DNA of 64,000 nt from an uncultured Eubacteriales bacterium (GTDB lineage: Bacteria > Bacillota > Clostridia > Oscillospirales > CAG-272), in contig CABUHS010000004.1 in NCBI GenBank assembly GCA_902491535.1, forward strand, positions 1-64,000, read 5' to 3'. Within the stretch, counting starts at the first letter, position 1. Each line of letters opens with the position of its first letter. Below are positions 9,083-18,310 of the stretch, piece by piece. Under the pieces are notes generated by a model, which did not search any database, had not been told where the DNA came from, and worked only from the letters and a program-made list of their open reading frames with translations. Both the position numbers and the translations under genes were made by a program.

Positions 9083-10379
9083 TCAGATCACTACCCTCTT
9101 CCAAAGCAAGCTCCGTATTTTTCTCGGCGAATACCCATCCGCGCTGTATACGGAAACTGATAAAGAACAGAAAAATATCTACAAATATTTTTATTATTCC
9201 GACGGCAATATTGCTGTCGCCGAAAAGCTGCGAAATATACGAAACCAGAACGCCCGACACGATGAGCTGAGGCACGCACACCGCATAATAGCGGAGAACC
9301 GTTGACAGTTTCGATTTTTCGCAGGAAAATACGACCTTCGAATTAAAAAAGAAGTTAAAAAGCGACGATATGATCCTCGCAGATGCAGTTGCCGCCATTA
9401 TAAGAGCATGACGCGACGCTATAACAGTTACCGCATCCAATATGTTAAGTATGGTATTGAATGCAATATAATCTACAGCCGTCGCCGCCATAGAGCTGAA
9501 CATAAATTTCAGCATAACACCGTATACGCGAAGCGAATCGCGAACAGGATGAAAATGAGAGCCGCGGTTATCGTCTATGTAAACCGTCGAGATCGGAACC
9601 TCTTCGATCGGTATTCCGAAGCGCTTGCACTCAAGCAGCATATTCGTTTCGTACTCATAGCGGTCTCCCCTGAAACGGAGAAAGGTTCTGAAATATTCAG
9701 CAGGGATAACACGAAGTCCGGTCTGTGTATCACTGATCCTGAGTCCGAAGATCAGTCTCATAATAAGAGCGGTCGTGCGGTTTCCGACCGCGCTGCGCCG
9801 CGGCACGCCGTCCACCGAGAAATCACGCACTCCGATGACAAGCGGCAGTCTTTCCTTTTTCATCCGGCGTGCTGAGAATATTTTTTTCTTATCCGTATCT
9901 CCGCCGCAGGAGCCGGCAGACGTTACCCTGCTCTCTGTGCCGCTGCTTACGCCACATTCGTCCGAAGAACGCATATCGGACTGACTTTTCACACTGTCAA
10001 GCAGCTTCATGCAGCACCGAAGCGCGTCAGCCGCGGTATGCTGACCGTCTCCGTCAACGGTCACCGCTCCGATAAGTCCCGTGCGGTTTTCCGAAAGATA
10101 TGCAAAAGCCGTACGGAGCGCCGCACCCTTTCCGCGGTTTTGCGGATGGGTAAGAACCGTACAGTAAGGCAGCTTTCCGGCTTCCTCAAAAAAACGGACG
10201 TTTTCGGCGGCGCTTCCGTCGTTTACAAGCACGATATCGTCAAAGCCGGCGGCGTGCATGGAAAATACAGTCTGCAAAAGCTTTTCGTCGGGATCCAGAG
10301 ACGGTATAATAACGGATATGCGAGACAATCCGGATACACTGTTGTTATATCCAGCCTGATTTACTGCTCCTTCTGCCAT
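9066..10379 (-). CDS. GT2 glycosyltransferase fused to GtrA-like membrane domain
   Basis: 437 residues. The N-terminal GT-A domain (about 20-275) starts ISVIIPSLDPDEKLL and has the metal-binding DGDGQH at 109-114 and the VIGVRDF and SDTQTGLR motifs of dolichol/undecaprenyl-phosphate mannosyl- or glucosyltransferases. An insert around 125-170 is Ser/Cys-rich and looks unconserved. The C-terminal part (about 300-420) has four hydrophobic helices of the GtrA type, linked to flipping of lipid-linked sugar. Function: make and perhaps translocate a polyprenyl-phosphate sugar for envelope glycosylation. AAGGAAG lies before the ATG and a TTTACA/TATAAT promoter lies upstream. Confidence 0.85.
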   Translation of the reverse strand: MAEGAVNQAGYNNSVSGLSRISVIIPSLDPDEKLLQTVFSMHAAGFDDIVLVNDGSAAENVRFFEEAGKLPYCTVLTHPQNRGKGAALRTAFAYLSENRTGLIGAVTVDGDGQHTAADALRCCMKLLDSVKSQSDMRSSDECGVSSGTESRVTSAGSCGGDTDKKKIFSARRMKKERLPLVIGVRDFSVDGVPRRSAVGNRTTALIMRLIFGLRISDTQTGLRVIPAEYFRTFLRFRGDRYEYETNMLLECKRFGIPIEEVPISTVYIDDNRGSHFHPVRDSLRVYGVMLKFMFSSMAATAVDYIAFNTILNILDAVTVIASRHALIMAATASARIISSLFNFFFNSKVVFSCEKSKLSTVLRYYAVCVPQLIVSGVLVSYISQLFGDSNIAVGIIKIFVDIFLFFISFRIQRGWVFAEKNTELALEEGSDLNEEKC

Positions 10380-10414
10380 TTTCTACTTCCTTAAGTTAGA
10401 ATATAATTATATAT

Positions 10415-10443
10415 ATTATATATTAAAATACGGGACATGTAAA
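10415..10443 (-). promoter_or_regulatory. Sigma-A promoter of the GT2-GtrA operon
   Basis: On the minus strand: TTTACA, 17 bases, TATAAT, in a very AT-rich stretch about 36 bases ahead of the start codon. Confidence 0.6.
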
Positions 10444-10486
10444 GTACATATTTTCTAATATACAATAAGTTTACAAATAAATCGGC

Positions 10487-11770
10487 TCACAGAACGCGCA
10501 TTATATCGTACAGTACATTAGTCACCGTCCAGTTCTGAACAAAAGGTCTCATAATATTCCACCATGCGCCTCCGGCTAGCCCTCTCGAACGTATAAGTCC
10601 GAGCTTCGCCTCTATGCTGCGGGCGTCCTCAAACCATACCTCATGACGCGCGCCGTCATTGTAATAAAAGAAGTACGGAGAAGCAGCTATTTCGTCAAAC
10701 AGTATCTCCGCGCCGTTTTCAAACGCAATTTTCAGCGCCTCCTCATTGCCTATGCTCGGCGCAGCGGATTCGCCGCTCACGAACGGCAGTGTCCAGTCGT
10801 AACCGTAATTCGGGATCCCCATGAATATGCGCGACGGTTCGATCTGCGTAACCGCATAATCTATCACCTGTCTCACCTTATTGAGCGGAGCGACCGCCAT
10901 CGGAGGACCGTACCTGTATCCCCATTCATAGGTCATTACGGTCGAAAAATCGGCGATCTCGCCAAGCTCTGCATAGTTGTGCGCTTCATAAAGAAGTCCC
11001 GGCTGAGTTGACGACGTCTTGGGCGCAAGCGATATCCATACCGGAATACCCTCCGGAGTCATGCGCGCGGTCAGCCTCTCCATAAACTCTGCAAACGCGT
11101 CGGCATCGGTCGGAAATACATATTCAAAATCGATATCCAGTCCGTAATATCCTTTGCTTTTTATAGTATCAAGCAGGTTATCTATCAGCAGCTGCTGTGC
11201 CTCCTCGCTTGAAAAAAGTGCGTTAGATAGCTGATTTGAAAAATTTCCTTCCGCTGTAAGCGTAGAAAGCATCATGATCGGTGCGGTACCGTAGCTTCGC
11301 GCAAGCGCTATAAGCTCCTCGTCACCCTCAGGCTCGATAAGAGATCCGTCTATCGCGAAACCGTATGTAAATATAGTAAGATATGTAAGATAAGGCAGCG
11401 TCTGAGCAAGCACATCGCGGTCTACGGAGGTATAAGCATATCCGTTTGTCGCAATACTTCCGAGCTTCGGCTCGGTAAATGACAGCGTAAGCACCTGTCC
11501 CGGCGTTATCACGCTGCTGCCCCGCAATGCAGGATTATTCCTGAGTATGCTGTTTTCAGTCACACCCTCCGCAGCCGCAATAGATGCAAGCGTGTCTCCC
11601 TCATTTACGGTTACGGTTCTCTCGGGATACAGTATAACAAGTGCCTGACCGGGTACAAGCTCCGATGCAGACGACAGTCCGTTATCGTCGATGATCTGCC
11701 GTGCAGTGGTCCCGTACTCTCCGGCAATCGAAAAAACGCTGTCCCCCGGTTTTACAATATAAGTTATCAT
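10487..11770 (-). CDS. LysM-GH18 protein, SleL/YaaH-like spore cortex hydrolase
   Basis: 427 residues from the ATG at 11770. The frame is open further upstream, but the LysM domain begins at this Met and AAGGA lies about ten bases before it. Two LysM repeats span about 2-48 (YIVKPGDSVFSIA) and 52-98 (VTVNEGDTLASIA). A GH18 TIM barrel follows, with the catalytic DIDFE at 212-216; Glu216 is the acid. Homologues (YaaH, SleL/YdhD) are cortex-fragment N-acetylglucosaminidases deposited on spores and acting in germination. No signal peptide is seen, which is normal for this group. Together with Spo0A it supports a spore-forming lineage. Confidence 0.88.
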   Translation of the reverse strand: MITYIVKPGDSVFSIAGEYGTTARQIIDDNGLSSASELVPGQALVILYPERTVTVNEGDTLASIAAAEGVTENSILRNNPALRGSSVITPGQVLTLSFTEPKLGSIATNGYAYTSVDRDVLAQTLPYLTYLTIFTYGFAIDGSLIEPEGDEELIALARSYGTAPIMMLSTLTAEGNFSNQLSNALFSSEEAQQLLIDNLLDTIKSKGYYGLDIDFEYVFPTDADAFAEFMERLTARMTPEGIPVWISLAPKTSSTQPGLLYEAHNYAELGEIADFSTVMTYEWGYRYGPPMAVAPLNKVRQVIDYAVTQIEPSRIFMGIPNYGYDWTLPFVSGESAAPSIGNEEALKIAFENGAEILFDEIAASPYFFYYNDGARHEVWFEDARSIEAKLGLIRSRGLAGGAWWNIMRPFVQNWTVTNVLYDIMRVL

Positions 11771-12003
11771 ATATGGCATTTCCTTTCCGCACGGTCCGTG
11801 GCGGACCCTGTCAGTCAATATTATGCCGGGAAAACCCGTCCCGCCACATCGGTACGGATAAAAAGGCATATTCCGGTTCAAAATTTACACATAATTCATA
11901 TATATTTCTCCTGATCCTGCCTGTATTTCAGAATAAGCTCTGCTAAAATAATATAGAATATTAAATATAAACAACGCTATACCGCCGCGGAGGAGACAAG
12001 GCT

Positions 12004-12861
12004 ATGACAGAAAATAAAATGAAAGTTCCGCGCATGCAGGATACGGAAAATAAAAATATCCAGCCGATGACAAAAATATCGGTTGCGGTCATGCTGACCG
12101 TCTCTGTTATATGCAGTTTCGGAATGAACTTTCTGTATACATACTATGCCGGAGACATAGAACATACCGTTCTTCCGTCGGTACTCAATATTGCAATACA
12201 GATCTCGGGCGCTCTTATCCCCCATATGTTTTCCGGCTTTCTGCTGTGGAAGATCTACCGTTTCGGAGTAAAAGCCTCCGCCCCGGTTATCGCGGCAGCA
12301 CTTATCGGAGCCCTTATTCCGTATCTGTCGATGTTCATTATCGAAGCGCTGCTCGGCTCCATAGCGATCTATTACAAAATGTATCTCAGATATTCCCTGC
12401 TGTATCTGTTCGACGCCGCGCTGATAGCGATCACGGCAGCGCTTATCCCTGCGCTCAGGCATATCGGAAAGCATGACAGACGTTCAACTAAGCGGCACAG
12501 CGCAGGAAAATCTGCGCTACAGTCTCCGCGCACGGCAAAAAATTCAGAAGATAAAAAAAGACTGCCGGCTCTGCTGAAAAAAGCCGCTCTGTGCGCAGTC
12601 TCGCTCCGTCTGATCATAGGTCTGTCCTCTGAGATATATTATGCTGCCGTATTTTTCGACGCACTCGCAAACGAATACTACCGCTCAATATATCCGGGTG
12701 AGCTGCTCAGCATGATATGGCTGTTTGCCCTGCAATTCATATATGCGGCACTCGGACTGCTCATTATACACATAGAGATAAAATGGCTTGAAAAAGCTTC
12801 GGCGGCAAAAAAAGCACTGCCGCATGAAGAGAATCAAAAATATAAGGAGACATTAAAATGA
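12004..12861 (+). CDS. Hypothetical multi-pass membrane protein
   Basis: 285 residues, not assigned to a family. Hydrophobic segments lie at about 25-47, 58-80, 92-120 and 125-152. A basic cytoplasmic linker (about 156-195) follows, with two more segments near 198-220 and 235-262. The C-terminus is charged. GCGGAGGAG precedes the ATG. The stop overlaps the start of thioredoxin (ATGA), so the two are translationally coupled. A redox link is suggested only by that coupling; there is no conserved Cys pair. Confidence 0.7.
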   Translation: MTENKMKVPRMQDTENKNIQPMTKISVAVMLTVSVICSFGMNFLYTYYAGDIEHTVLPSVLNIAIQISGALIPHMFSGFLLWKIYRFGVKASAPVIAAALIGALIPYLSMFIIEALLGSIAIYYKMYLRYSLLYLFDAALIAITAALIPALRHIGKHDRRSTKRHSAGKSALQSPRTAKNSEDKKRLPALLKKAALCAVSLRLIIGLSSEIYYAAVFFDALANEYYRSIYPGELLSMIWLFALQFIYAALGLLIIHIEIKWLEKASAAKKALPHEENQKYKETLK

Positions 12862-13172
12862 CGCCTACCGTTATAACAAAAGACAATTACGAAAGCGAAG
12901 TAACAAAATCGGAAAAGACCGTACTGCTTGATTTCTGGGCCGAATGGTGCGGCCCCTGCCGCATGCTCTCGCCGACAGTAGACGAGATCGCGCAGGAGCG
13001 CGAGGATATCAAAGTCGGAAAAATAAACGTCGATGACGAGCCTGAGCTTGCCGAGCGCTTCGGCATAATGAGCATACCCACGCTTGCCGTAATAAAAGCC
13101 GGCGAAGTCACAGGACAGTCGGTCGGCGTCCGTCCCAAAGAGGATATTATTGAAATGATCGAAAAAAGCTGA
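12858..13172 (+). CDS. trxA: Thioredoxin
   Basis: 104 residues with the active site WCGPC at 30-34 (DFWAEWCGPCRML), the cis-Pro segment SIPTL and the usual fold length. It reduces protein disulphides in the cytoplasm with electrons from thioredoxin reductase, which is not in this window. It is coupled to the preceding membrane-protein gene by a 4-base overlap and followed by a strong terminator at 13333. Confidence 0.96.
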   Translation: MTPTVITKDNYESEVTKSEKTVLLDFWAEWCGPCRMLSPTVDEIAQEREDIKVGKINVDDEPELAERFGIMSIPTLAVIKAGEVTGQSVGVRPKEDIIEMIEKS

Positions 13173-13332
13173 ATCCGTCACAAGCAAAGGTAGCCGTACA
13201 GTCAAAGCGGCGAAAAGCTTGCGGATCTTCGGATCTTCAATGCAGAGCCTTGAATCACGCTCCGCAGAGCGCGAAAGCTCTTTTATGCGCTTCCTTAGAA
13301 GCGGCATTTCTGCTCTGAAACTGCAATAACAC

Positions 13333-13374
13333 AAAAATCTCTGTCAGCACCAAAACACTGACAGAGATTTTTTT
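13333..13374. terminator. Bidirectional terminator between trxA and yebC
   Basis: Perfect stem AAAATCTCTGTCAG with its complement around a 10-base loop, with A- and T-tracts on either side. It serves the convergent trxA (plus) and yebC-like (minus) genes. The 160 bases from trxA to here hold no feature I can support. Confidence 0.92.
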
Positions 13375-13444
13375 AAATTCATTCTGCGGAAAAGCTGCGT
13401 TTACGCACGCTTTTAATATTTTCAAAACCGAACGTTTTTTCGGA

Positions 13445-14179
13445 TTACTCCTCGTCGCCGCTCCAGTTATGGTATACGTTGACAACGTCGTCGTTCTCTT
13501 CGAGATGCTCGAGCAGCAGATTCATCTTCTTTATGTCGTCCTCGTCGGTAAGCTCAACATATGTTGACGGGATCTTATCCTTCTCGCAGGAAGCGATAGT
13601 ATATCCCTTACCTTCAAGCTCGTCTCTCACTGCGTCGAGATCTGACGGCTCGGTGATTATCTCGAAAACGTCTCCGTCGGCTGAAAAATCAGCAGCGCCT
13701 GCCTCGAGAGAATCCTCCATAAGCTTATCCTCTTCGACCTTGCCGTCCTCATTTTCGATAATTATAACGCCCTTTTCGGAGAAGAGATAGCTGACGCAGC
13801 CGTTCTGACCGAGATTTCCGTTATATTTATCGAAATAGTGGCGAACCTCAGCCGCAGTTCTGTTTCTGTTGTCGGTAGCCGCTTCAACAATAACCGCAAC
13901 TCCGGACGGACCGTATCCCTCGTACGAGATCTCCTCATAGACAGCGCCGTCTGCTCCGCTCGCCTTTTTGATTATACGCTCGATATTATCGTTAGGTACG
14001 TTGAGCGATTTTGCCTTGGAGATAAGATCGCGGAGCTTAGAGTTTGATACGGGATCGGCGCCACCGGCTTTTACCGCTACCGATATCTCCTTGCCTATCT
14101 TGGTAAAGACGCTTGCCCTCTGAGCATCGGTCTTTTCCTTTTTATGCATTATATTTTTCCATTTGCTATGTCCTGACAT
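13445..14179 (-). CDS. YebC/PmpR-family protein (TACO1-like)
   Basis: 244 residues with the signature start MSGHSKWKNIMHKKEKTDA and the acidic C-terminal third typical of YebC. Members were first described as transcription regulators. Some YebC2 and TACO1 proteins relieve ribosome stalling at polyproline. Which subtype this is cannot be told by eye. Full length; a modest AAAGGAA site precedes the ATG. It lies downstream of argS on the same strand with a 51-base gap. Confidence 0.94.
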   Translation of the reverse strand: MSGHSKWKNIMHKKEKTDAQRASVFTKIGKEISVAVKAGGADPVSNSKLRDLISKAKSLNVPNDNIERIIKKASGADGAVYEEISYEGYGPSGVAVIVEAATDNRNRTAAEVRHYFDKYNGNLGQNGCVSYLFSEKGVIIIENEDGKVEEDKLMEDSLEAGAADFSADGDVFEIITEPSDLDAVRDELEGKGYTIASCEKDKIPSTYVELTDEDDIKKMNLLLEHLEENDDVVNVYHNWSGDEE

Positions 14180-14230
14180 TTTATATTACCGTTCCTTTCT
14201 GATTTAAGCGTGATTCACCGCACTGTCACG

Positions 14231-15961
14231 TCATATCTTCTCGGGAGTGCGCATGCATATGAGATGCAGCGCGTTTCCGAGTACATCGTTTACTGCCTCG
14301 GTTATGCGTGTGCGGAGCGCGCGGAGCGCCTTTGTTTCTGCGTTAGCGATCGGACATTCGTGATAGAATTTGTTGAAATCCGAGCAGACCTCATAAATAT
14401 ATCTTGTTACGATCGAAGGCTCGTACTCTCCGAGAGCGAGCGAAACCCTCTCAGGGAACATTGAAAGAGTGCGCAGAAGCGCTCTTTCCGGTTCCGAAAG
14501 AACCGCGCCGCAGCATTCCTCTGCGGACGCACCGCGTCCCGTTTTTTCAAGAATACTGCATGTGCGGGCATATGTATACTGAGCATACGGTCCTGTGTTT
14601 CCGTCAAACGACAGAGCGTCCTCGAGCATGAAGCTTATATCCTTTATGCGGCTGTTCGACAGATAGTAGTAAACGATCGCGCCGACGCCAACCGCCTCGG
14701 CTACCTCGTCCTTGTTTTCAAGATTCTGATTCTTCTGCTCGATAAGAGCCGTTACCTTTTCGATAGCCATCGAGAAAAGATCGCGCAGAAGAATTACGTT
14801 TCCGGTACGCGTAGCAAGCTTCTCGCCGTTTATGCTGACCGTTCCGTAGGGTACGTGGACAAGCTTGTCATACCAGTCGTAGCCCATAAGCTCAACGACC
14901 TTGAACCACTGCGCAAAATGCAGGCACTGACCTGCCGATGTGACATATATGCACTTGTCAAAGTCATACGTCTGCTTGCGGTATACCGCAGCGGCTATAT
15001 CACGGGTAGGATACAGAGTCGATCCGTCCTTTTTGAGAATAAGACACGGCGGCATGCCGTACCCTTCGAGATCGACAATAGAAGCTCCGTCGTCAATTTT
15101 AAGCAGGTTCTTCTCACGCAGCTTTTCAACCTGTGCAGGCATTTTGTCAGTGTAGAAGCTCTCGCCCTTATAGGAATCAAATTCGATGTCAAGCTGTTTA
15201 TATGTCTTTGAATATTCCTTAAGACTGATATCTATGAACCAGCGCCAGAGCGCAAGATTTTCTTCGTCGCCGTGTTCGAGTTTTGCAAACTCTTCTCTTG
15301 CGCGGTCTCCGAGAGCGGCGTCGCTTTCCGCTTCTTCATGGAAACGCACATAGAGCGAGACAAGCTCGTCGATACCGCCGTTTTCAACCGACTCGCGGCT
15401 TCCCCACATGCGGTACGCGGTTATGAGCTTTCCGAACTGTGTTCCCCAGTCGCCGAGATAGTTTATTCCGACGCACTTGTATCCCGCAAACTCATGGAGC
15501 TTCTTTATCGAATGTCCGATGACCGTCGTTCCGAGATGTCCGATATGAAAAGGCTTTGCGACGTTCGGTGAGGAATAGTCGAGGACCACCGTCTTACCCT
15601 TGCCGATATCCGACGAGCCGTAAGGCTTATCTGCCGGAGCCGAGAGAATATTTTCAAGAAGCTGCTCCGAGAGATATGAGTCCGCGACCGTAAAATTGAG
15701 GTATCCGCCTGCCGCTTCGGCTTTCGATATACCCTGTACTCCCGACTGCTCAAGCGCCTGAGCGAGCGCCCCGGCAATGACCGGCGGAGCTTTTCTCAGC
15801 GTTTTGCTGAGCTTGAAGCAGGGGAGCGCTATATCGCCCATCGAAGTATCCGGCGGATATTCAAGCATAGAATATACATCCTGCGTGGAAAGCTCCGCTG
15901 ACAGCGAGTCTTTTACCGCCGTGCTTATCGCATCGGCGATATTCATTTTTATCTTCTGCAT
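14231..15961 (-). CDS. argS: Arginyl-tRNA synthetase
   Basis: 576 residues. The N-terminal additional domain (about 1-105) precedes the class I core, with the HIGH motif at 139-142 preceded by SSPNVAKPF, as in ArgS. The KMSK-like loop is degenerate (GEKLATRTGN), as is common in this enzyme. The C-terminal DALR anticodon-binding domain ends the protein. Function: charges tRNA-Arg in the cytoplasm. AAAGGAT lies nine bases before the ATG, and a promoter with extended -10 lies at 16010-16038. Confidence 0.97.
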   Translation of the reverse strand: MQKIKMNIADAISTAVKDSLSAELSTQDVYSMLEYPPDTSMGDIALPCFKLSKTLRKAPPVIAGALAQALEQSGVQGISKAEAAGGYLNFTVADSYLSEQLLENILSAPADKPYGSSDIGKGKTVVLDYSSPNVAKPFHIGHLGTTVIGHSIKKLHEFAGYKCVGINYLGDWGTQFGKLITAYRMWGSRESVENGGIDELVSLYVRFHEEAESDAALGDRAREEFAKLEHGDEENLALWRWFIDISLKEYSKTYKQLDIEFDSYKGESFYTDKMPAQVEKLREKNLLKIDDGASIVDLEGYGMPPCLILKKDGSTLYPTRDIAAAVYRKQTYDFDKCIYVTSAGQCLHFAQWFKVVELMGYDWYDKLVHVPYGTVSINGEKLATRTGNVILLRDLFSMAIEKVTALIEQKNQNLENKDEVAEAVGVGAIVYYYLSNSRIKDISFMLEDALSFDGNTGPYAQYTYARTCSILEKTGRGASAEECCGAVLSEPERALLRTLSMFPERVSLALGEYEPSIVTRYIYEVCSDFNKFYHECPIANAETKALRALRTRITEAVNDVLGNALHLICMRTPEKI

Positions 15962-16009
15962 ATAAACGATCCTTTATCTTAAACTTACATTTTGAATTTC
16001 ACTCTTTTA

Positions 16010-16038
16010 AATATATCATATTCTACGCCGAAATTCAA
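16010..16038 (-). promoter_or_regulatory. Sigma-A promoter of argS (extended -10)
   Basis: Minus strand: TTGAAT, 17 bases ending TGA, TATATT. It is divergent from the ylxM promoter. Confidence 0.6.
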
Positions 16039-16077
16039 GTGTCTTTCCCAACTTTTCACAATATTTCGGAAAAACAC

Positions 16078-16106
16078 TTGACAAAGCGGCGGCATTGTGG
16101 TATACT
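16078..16106 (+). promoter_or_regulatory. Sigma-A promoter of ylxM-ffh (extended -10)
   Basis: TTGACA, 17 bases ending TGG, TATACT: near-consensus -35 and extended -10. The expected start of transcription, near 16113, is only about 20 bases before the first usable start codon of ylxM. Confidence 0.85.
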
Positions 16107-16133
16107 CTGTAAAGTATTTTGCTTTACAGAGGT

Positions 16134-16532
16134 GTGATAAGTACGGAAAAGCAGCACATTCTGCCCGATTCCGCTGAGAGATCAGACGGAAAAAGCAATA
16201 TAGATCTCGGTTTCCTGCTCGATTTTTACGGCGAGCTTCTGACCGAAAGGCAGCGCGAGCTTGCCGGCTTCTACTACAACGACGATCTTTCGCTCAGCGA
16301 GATCGCCGAGCTTACCGGTCTTACAAGACAGGGAGTGCGCGCGGCTGTAGAAAAAAGCCGTCTTGCGCTGACTGCGTATGAAGAAAAGCTCGGTCTTGCC
16401 GCCAAGTTCAGAGCGGCTCAGACTGAGATCGGTATTCTCTCCGCGGAGCTGAAAAAGCTGACGCTCGGAGGAAACGCGGATACAGAAGCTCTTCTCGCCT
16501 CTGCCGCGCGTCTCGAAAAGCTTTACGAATAG
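16134..16532 (+). CDS. ylxM: YlxM-like UPF0122 helix-turn-helix protein
   Basis: About 132 residues. A sigma-factor-4-like HTH (LLTERQRELAGFYYNDDLSL then SEIAELTGLTRQGVRAAVE) is followed by a coiled-coil tail. This is the UPF0122/YlxM family, whose gene precedes ffh throughout Firmicutes and whose product is thought to work with the signal recognition particle. There is no ATG in the N-terminal part. GTG at 16134 is used here because AGAGG lies just before it, but the spacing is too short. TTG at 16119 is an alternative almost at the transcript's 5' end. The true start is unresolved. Confidence 0.88.
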   Translation: MISTEKQHILPDSAERSDGKSNIDLGFLLDFYGELLTERQRELAGFYYNDDLSLSEIAELTGLTRQGVRAAVEKSRLALTAYEEKLGLAAKFRAAQTEIGILSAELKKLTLGGNADTEALLASAARLEKLYE

Positions 16533-16636
16533 CGCACGTTTTATCATGTTCGATAAAAGTTTGTTTTATCATTCGGCGAGGCATCTTGCCCGCAGTTATA
16601 ATACAGATGTTATAAAAGATCTTACGGAGGTTTGCA

Positions 16637-17983
16637 GTGTTTGATAATTTAGTCGATAAGATGAATGCGGCTTTTAAAAAATTCCGCAGCAAAGGCAAGC
16701 TTACCGAAGCGGACGTCAAGGAGGGCATGCGCGAGATAAAGCTCGCCCTGCTCGAAGCAGACGTTAACTTTAAGGTTGTACGCGATTTTATAAAGACGGT
16801 GACCGAACGCGCTGTCGGCTCCGATGTTCTCGAAAGCCTCATGCCCGGTCAGCAGATCGTCAAGATAGTCAACGAAGAGCTGACAAACACCATGGGCGGA
16901 ACTCAGGCGAAGCTCACGATAGCGTCAAAACCGCCGACAGTCATTATGATGACCGGACTTCAGGGCGCCGGAAAAACGACGCACGCCGCAAAGCTCGCGG
17001 GAATGTACAAAAAGCAGGGCAAGCGTCCGCTTCTCGTCGCCTGCGATATCTACAGACCTGCCGCGATAAAACAGCTTCAGGTCGTCGGTTCGCAGCTTGA
17101 TATCCCCGTATTTGCGATTGAAGATGAGAAAAACGCCGTAAAGATAGCGAAGGCAGGTATCGAGCATGCGGTAAAGCACGGCCATGACATGGTATTCATA
17201 GATACCGCAGGACGGCTTCATATCGACGAAAACATGATGCAGGAGCTTCAAGACATAAAGGCTGCGGTACAGCCGCATGAGATCCTGCTCGTTGTCGATT
17301 CAATGACCGGACAGGACGCGGTAAATGTCGCACAGTCGTTCAATGACCTGCTCGATATAACAGGAGTTATCCTGACAAAGCTCGACGGCGACACGCGCGG
17401 AGGCGCGGCGCTCAGTGTAAGATATGTAACAGGAAAGCCGATCAAATTCGTCGGAACGGGCGAAAAGCTCGATACTATCGAGCCGTTCTACCCCGACAGA
17501 ATGGCGAGCCGCATTCTCGGAATGGGAGACGTTCTATCGCTTATCGAAAAGGCTGAGATAGCCTACGATCAGAAAAAGGCGGCGGAGCTTGAACAGAAAA
17601 TGCGCAAGTCGCAGTTCACGCTTGAAGATTATCTCGAGCAGTTCGGTCAGATACGCAAGATGGGCTCGATGGATCAGATACTCTCGATGCTCCCCGGCGT
17701 AAATCAGTCCCAGATGAAGGACGTTAAGGTCGACGAAAAGGCGATCGACAGAATGGAAGCGATAATCCGTTCCATGACTCCCCGCGAACGCGAAAAGCCG
17801 GATATAATAAATCCGTCGCGCAAGCGCAGGATCGCAGCCGGAAGCGGTACTTCCGTCGAAGAGGTAAACCGCCTGCTCAAGCAGTTCGATCAGACAAACA
17901 AGCTGATGAAACAGCTTTCGGGAAATCTGCTCGGACGCAAGGCAAAAAAATTACTCGGTAAAAAGGGCAAACTGCCTTTTTAA
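16637..17983 (+). CDS. ffh: Signal recognition particle protein Ffh
   Basis: 448 residues from a GTG start with GGAGG six bases upstream. The N domain (about 1-90) is followed by the SRP GTPase G domain: GLQGAGKTT near 105-113, DIYRPAA, DTAGR, TKLDGDTRGGAA. The Met-rich M domain (about 300-430) binds 4.5S RNA and signal peptides. The C-terminus is basic. It targets nascent membrane and secreted proteins to FtsY and SecYEG. The ylxM-ffh-rpsP-khpA order is the standard Firmicutes cluster. Confidence 0.98.
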   Translation: MFDNLVDKMNAAFKKFRSKGKLTEADVKEGMREIKLALLEADVNFKVVRDFIKTVTERAVGSDVLESLMPGQQIVKIVNEELTNTMGGTQAKLTIASKPPTVIMMTGLQGAGKTTHAAKLAGMYKKQGKRPLLVACDIYRPAAIKQLQVVGSQLDIPVFAIEDEKNAVKIAKAGIEHAVKHGHDMVFIDTAGRLHIDENMMQELQDIKAAVQPHEILLVVDSMTGQDAVNVAQSFNDLLDITGVILTKLDGDTRGGAALSVRYVTGKPIKFVGTGEKLDTIEPFYPDRMASRILGMGDVLSLIEKAEIAYDQKKAAELEQKMRKSQFTLEDYLEQFGQIRKMGSMDQILSMLPGVNQSQMKDVKVDEKAIDRMEAIIRSMTPREREKPDIINPSRKRRIAAGSGTSVEEVNRLLKQFDQTNKLMKQLSGNLLGRKAKKLLGKKGKLPF

Positions 17984-18027
17984 ATAAATTAAATTTGTGA
18001 AAATATACTTTCGGAGGAAAAGAAAAA

Positions 18028-18270
18028 ATGGTTAAGATCAGACTTAGAAGAATGGGTTCAAAGAAGAATGCTTTTTACAGAATCGTAGTTGCAGATTCCA
18101 GAAGCCCCCGCGACGGACGCTTCATTGAGGAGATCGGTTACTACAATCCCCTTACAGATCCCGCTACCGTAAAGATCGACGGCGAGAAGGCAAAGCAGTG
18201 GATCGCTACAGGCGCACAGCCCACCGAAACAGTAAGAAGCATCTTCAAGAAGAACGGTATCATCGACTGA
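18028..18270 (+). CDS. rpsP: 30S ribosomal protein S16
   Basis: 80 residues beginning MVKIRLRRMGSKKNAFYRIV with the S16 signature ADSRSPRDGRFIEEIGYY. Component of the small-subunit body. A strong TCGGAGGA site precedes the ATG. It lies 44 bases after ffh and 40 bases before khpA. Confidence 0.98.
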   Translation: MVKIRLRRMGSKKNAFYRIVVADSRSPRDGRFIEEIGYYNPLTDPATVKIDGEKAKQWIATGAQPTETVRSIFKKNGIID

Positions 18271-18310
18271 TTCCGGCTACTTAATCTATACTATACGGAG
18301 AATTATCAAT

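Noticed and set aside
12834..13334. Minus-strand frame of 166 codons over thioredoxin and the gap after it
   Set aside because: Its first third has protein-like composition, but most of it is antisense to trxA and no homology or binding site is visible. A decayed gene in 13190-13330 cannot be excluded.
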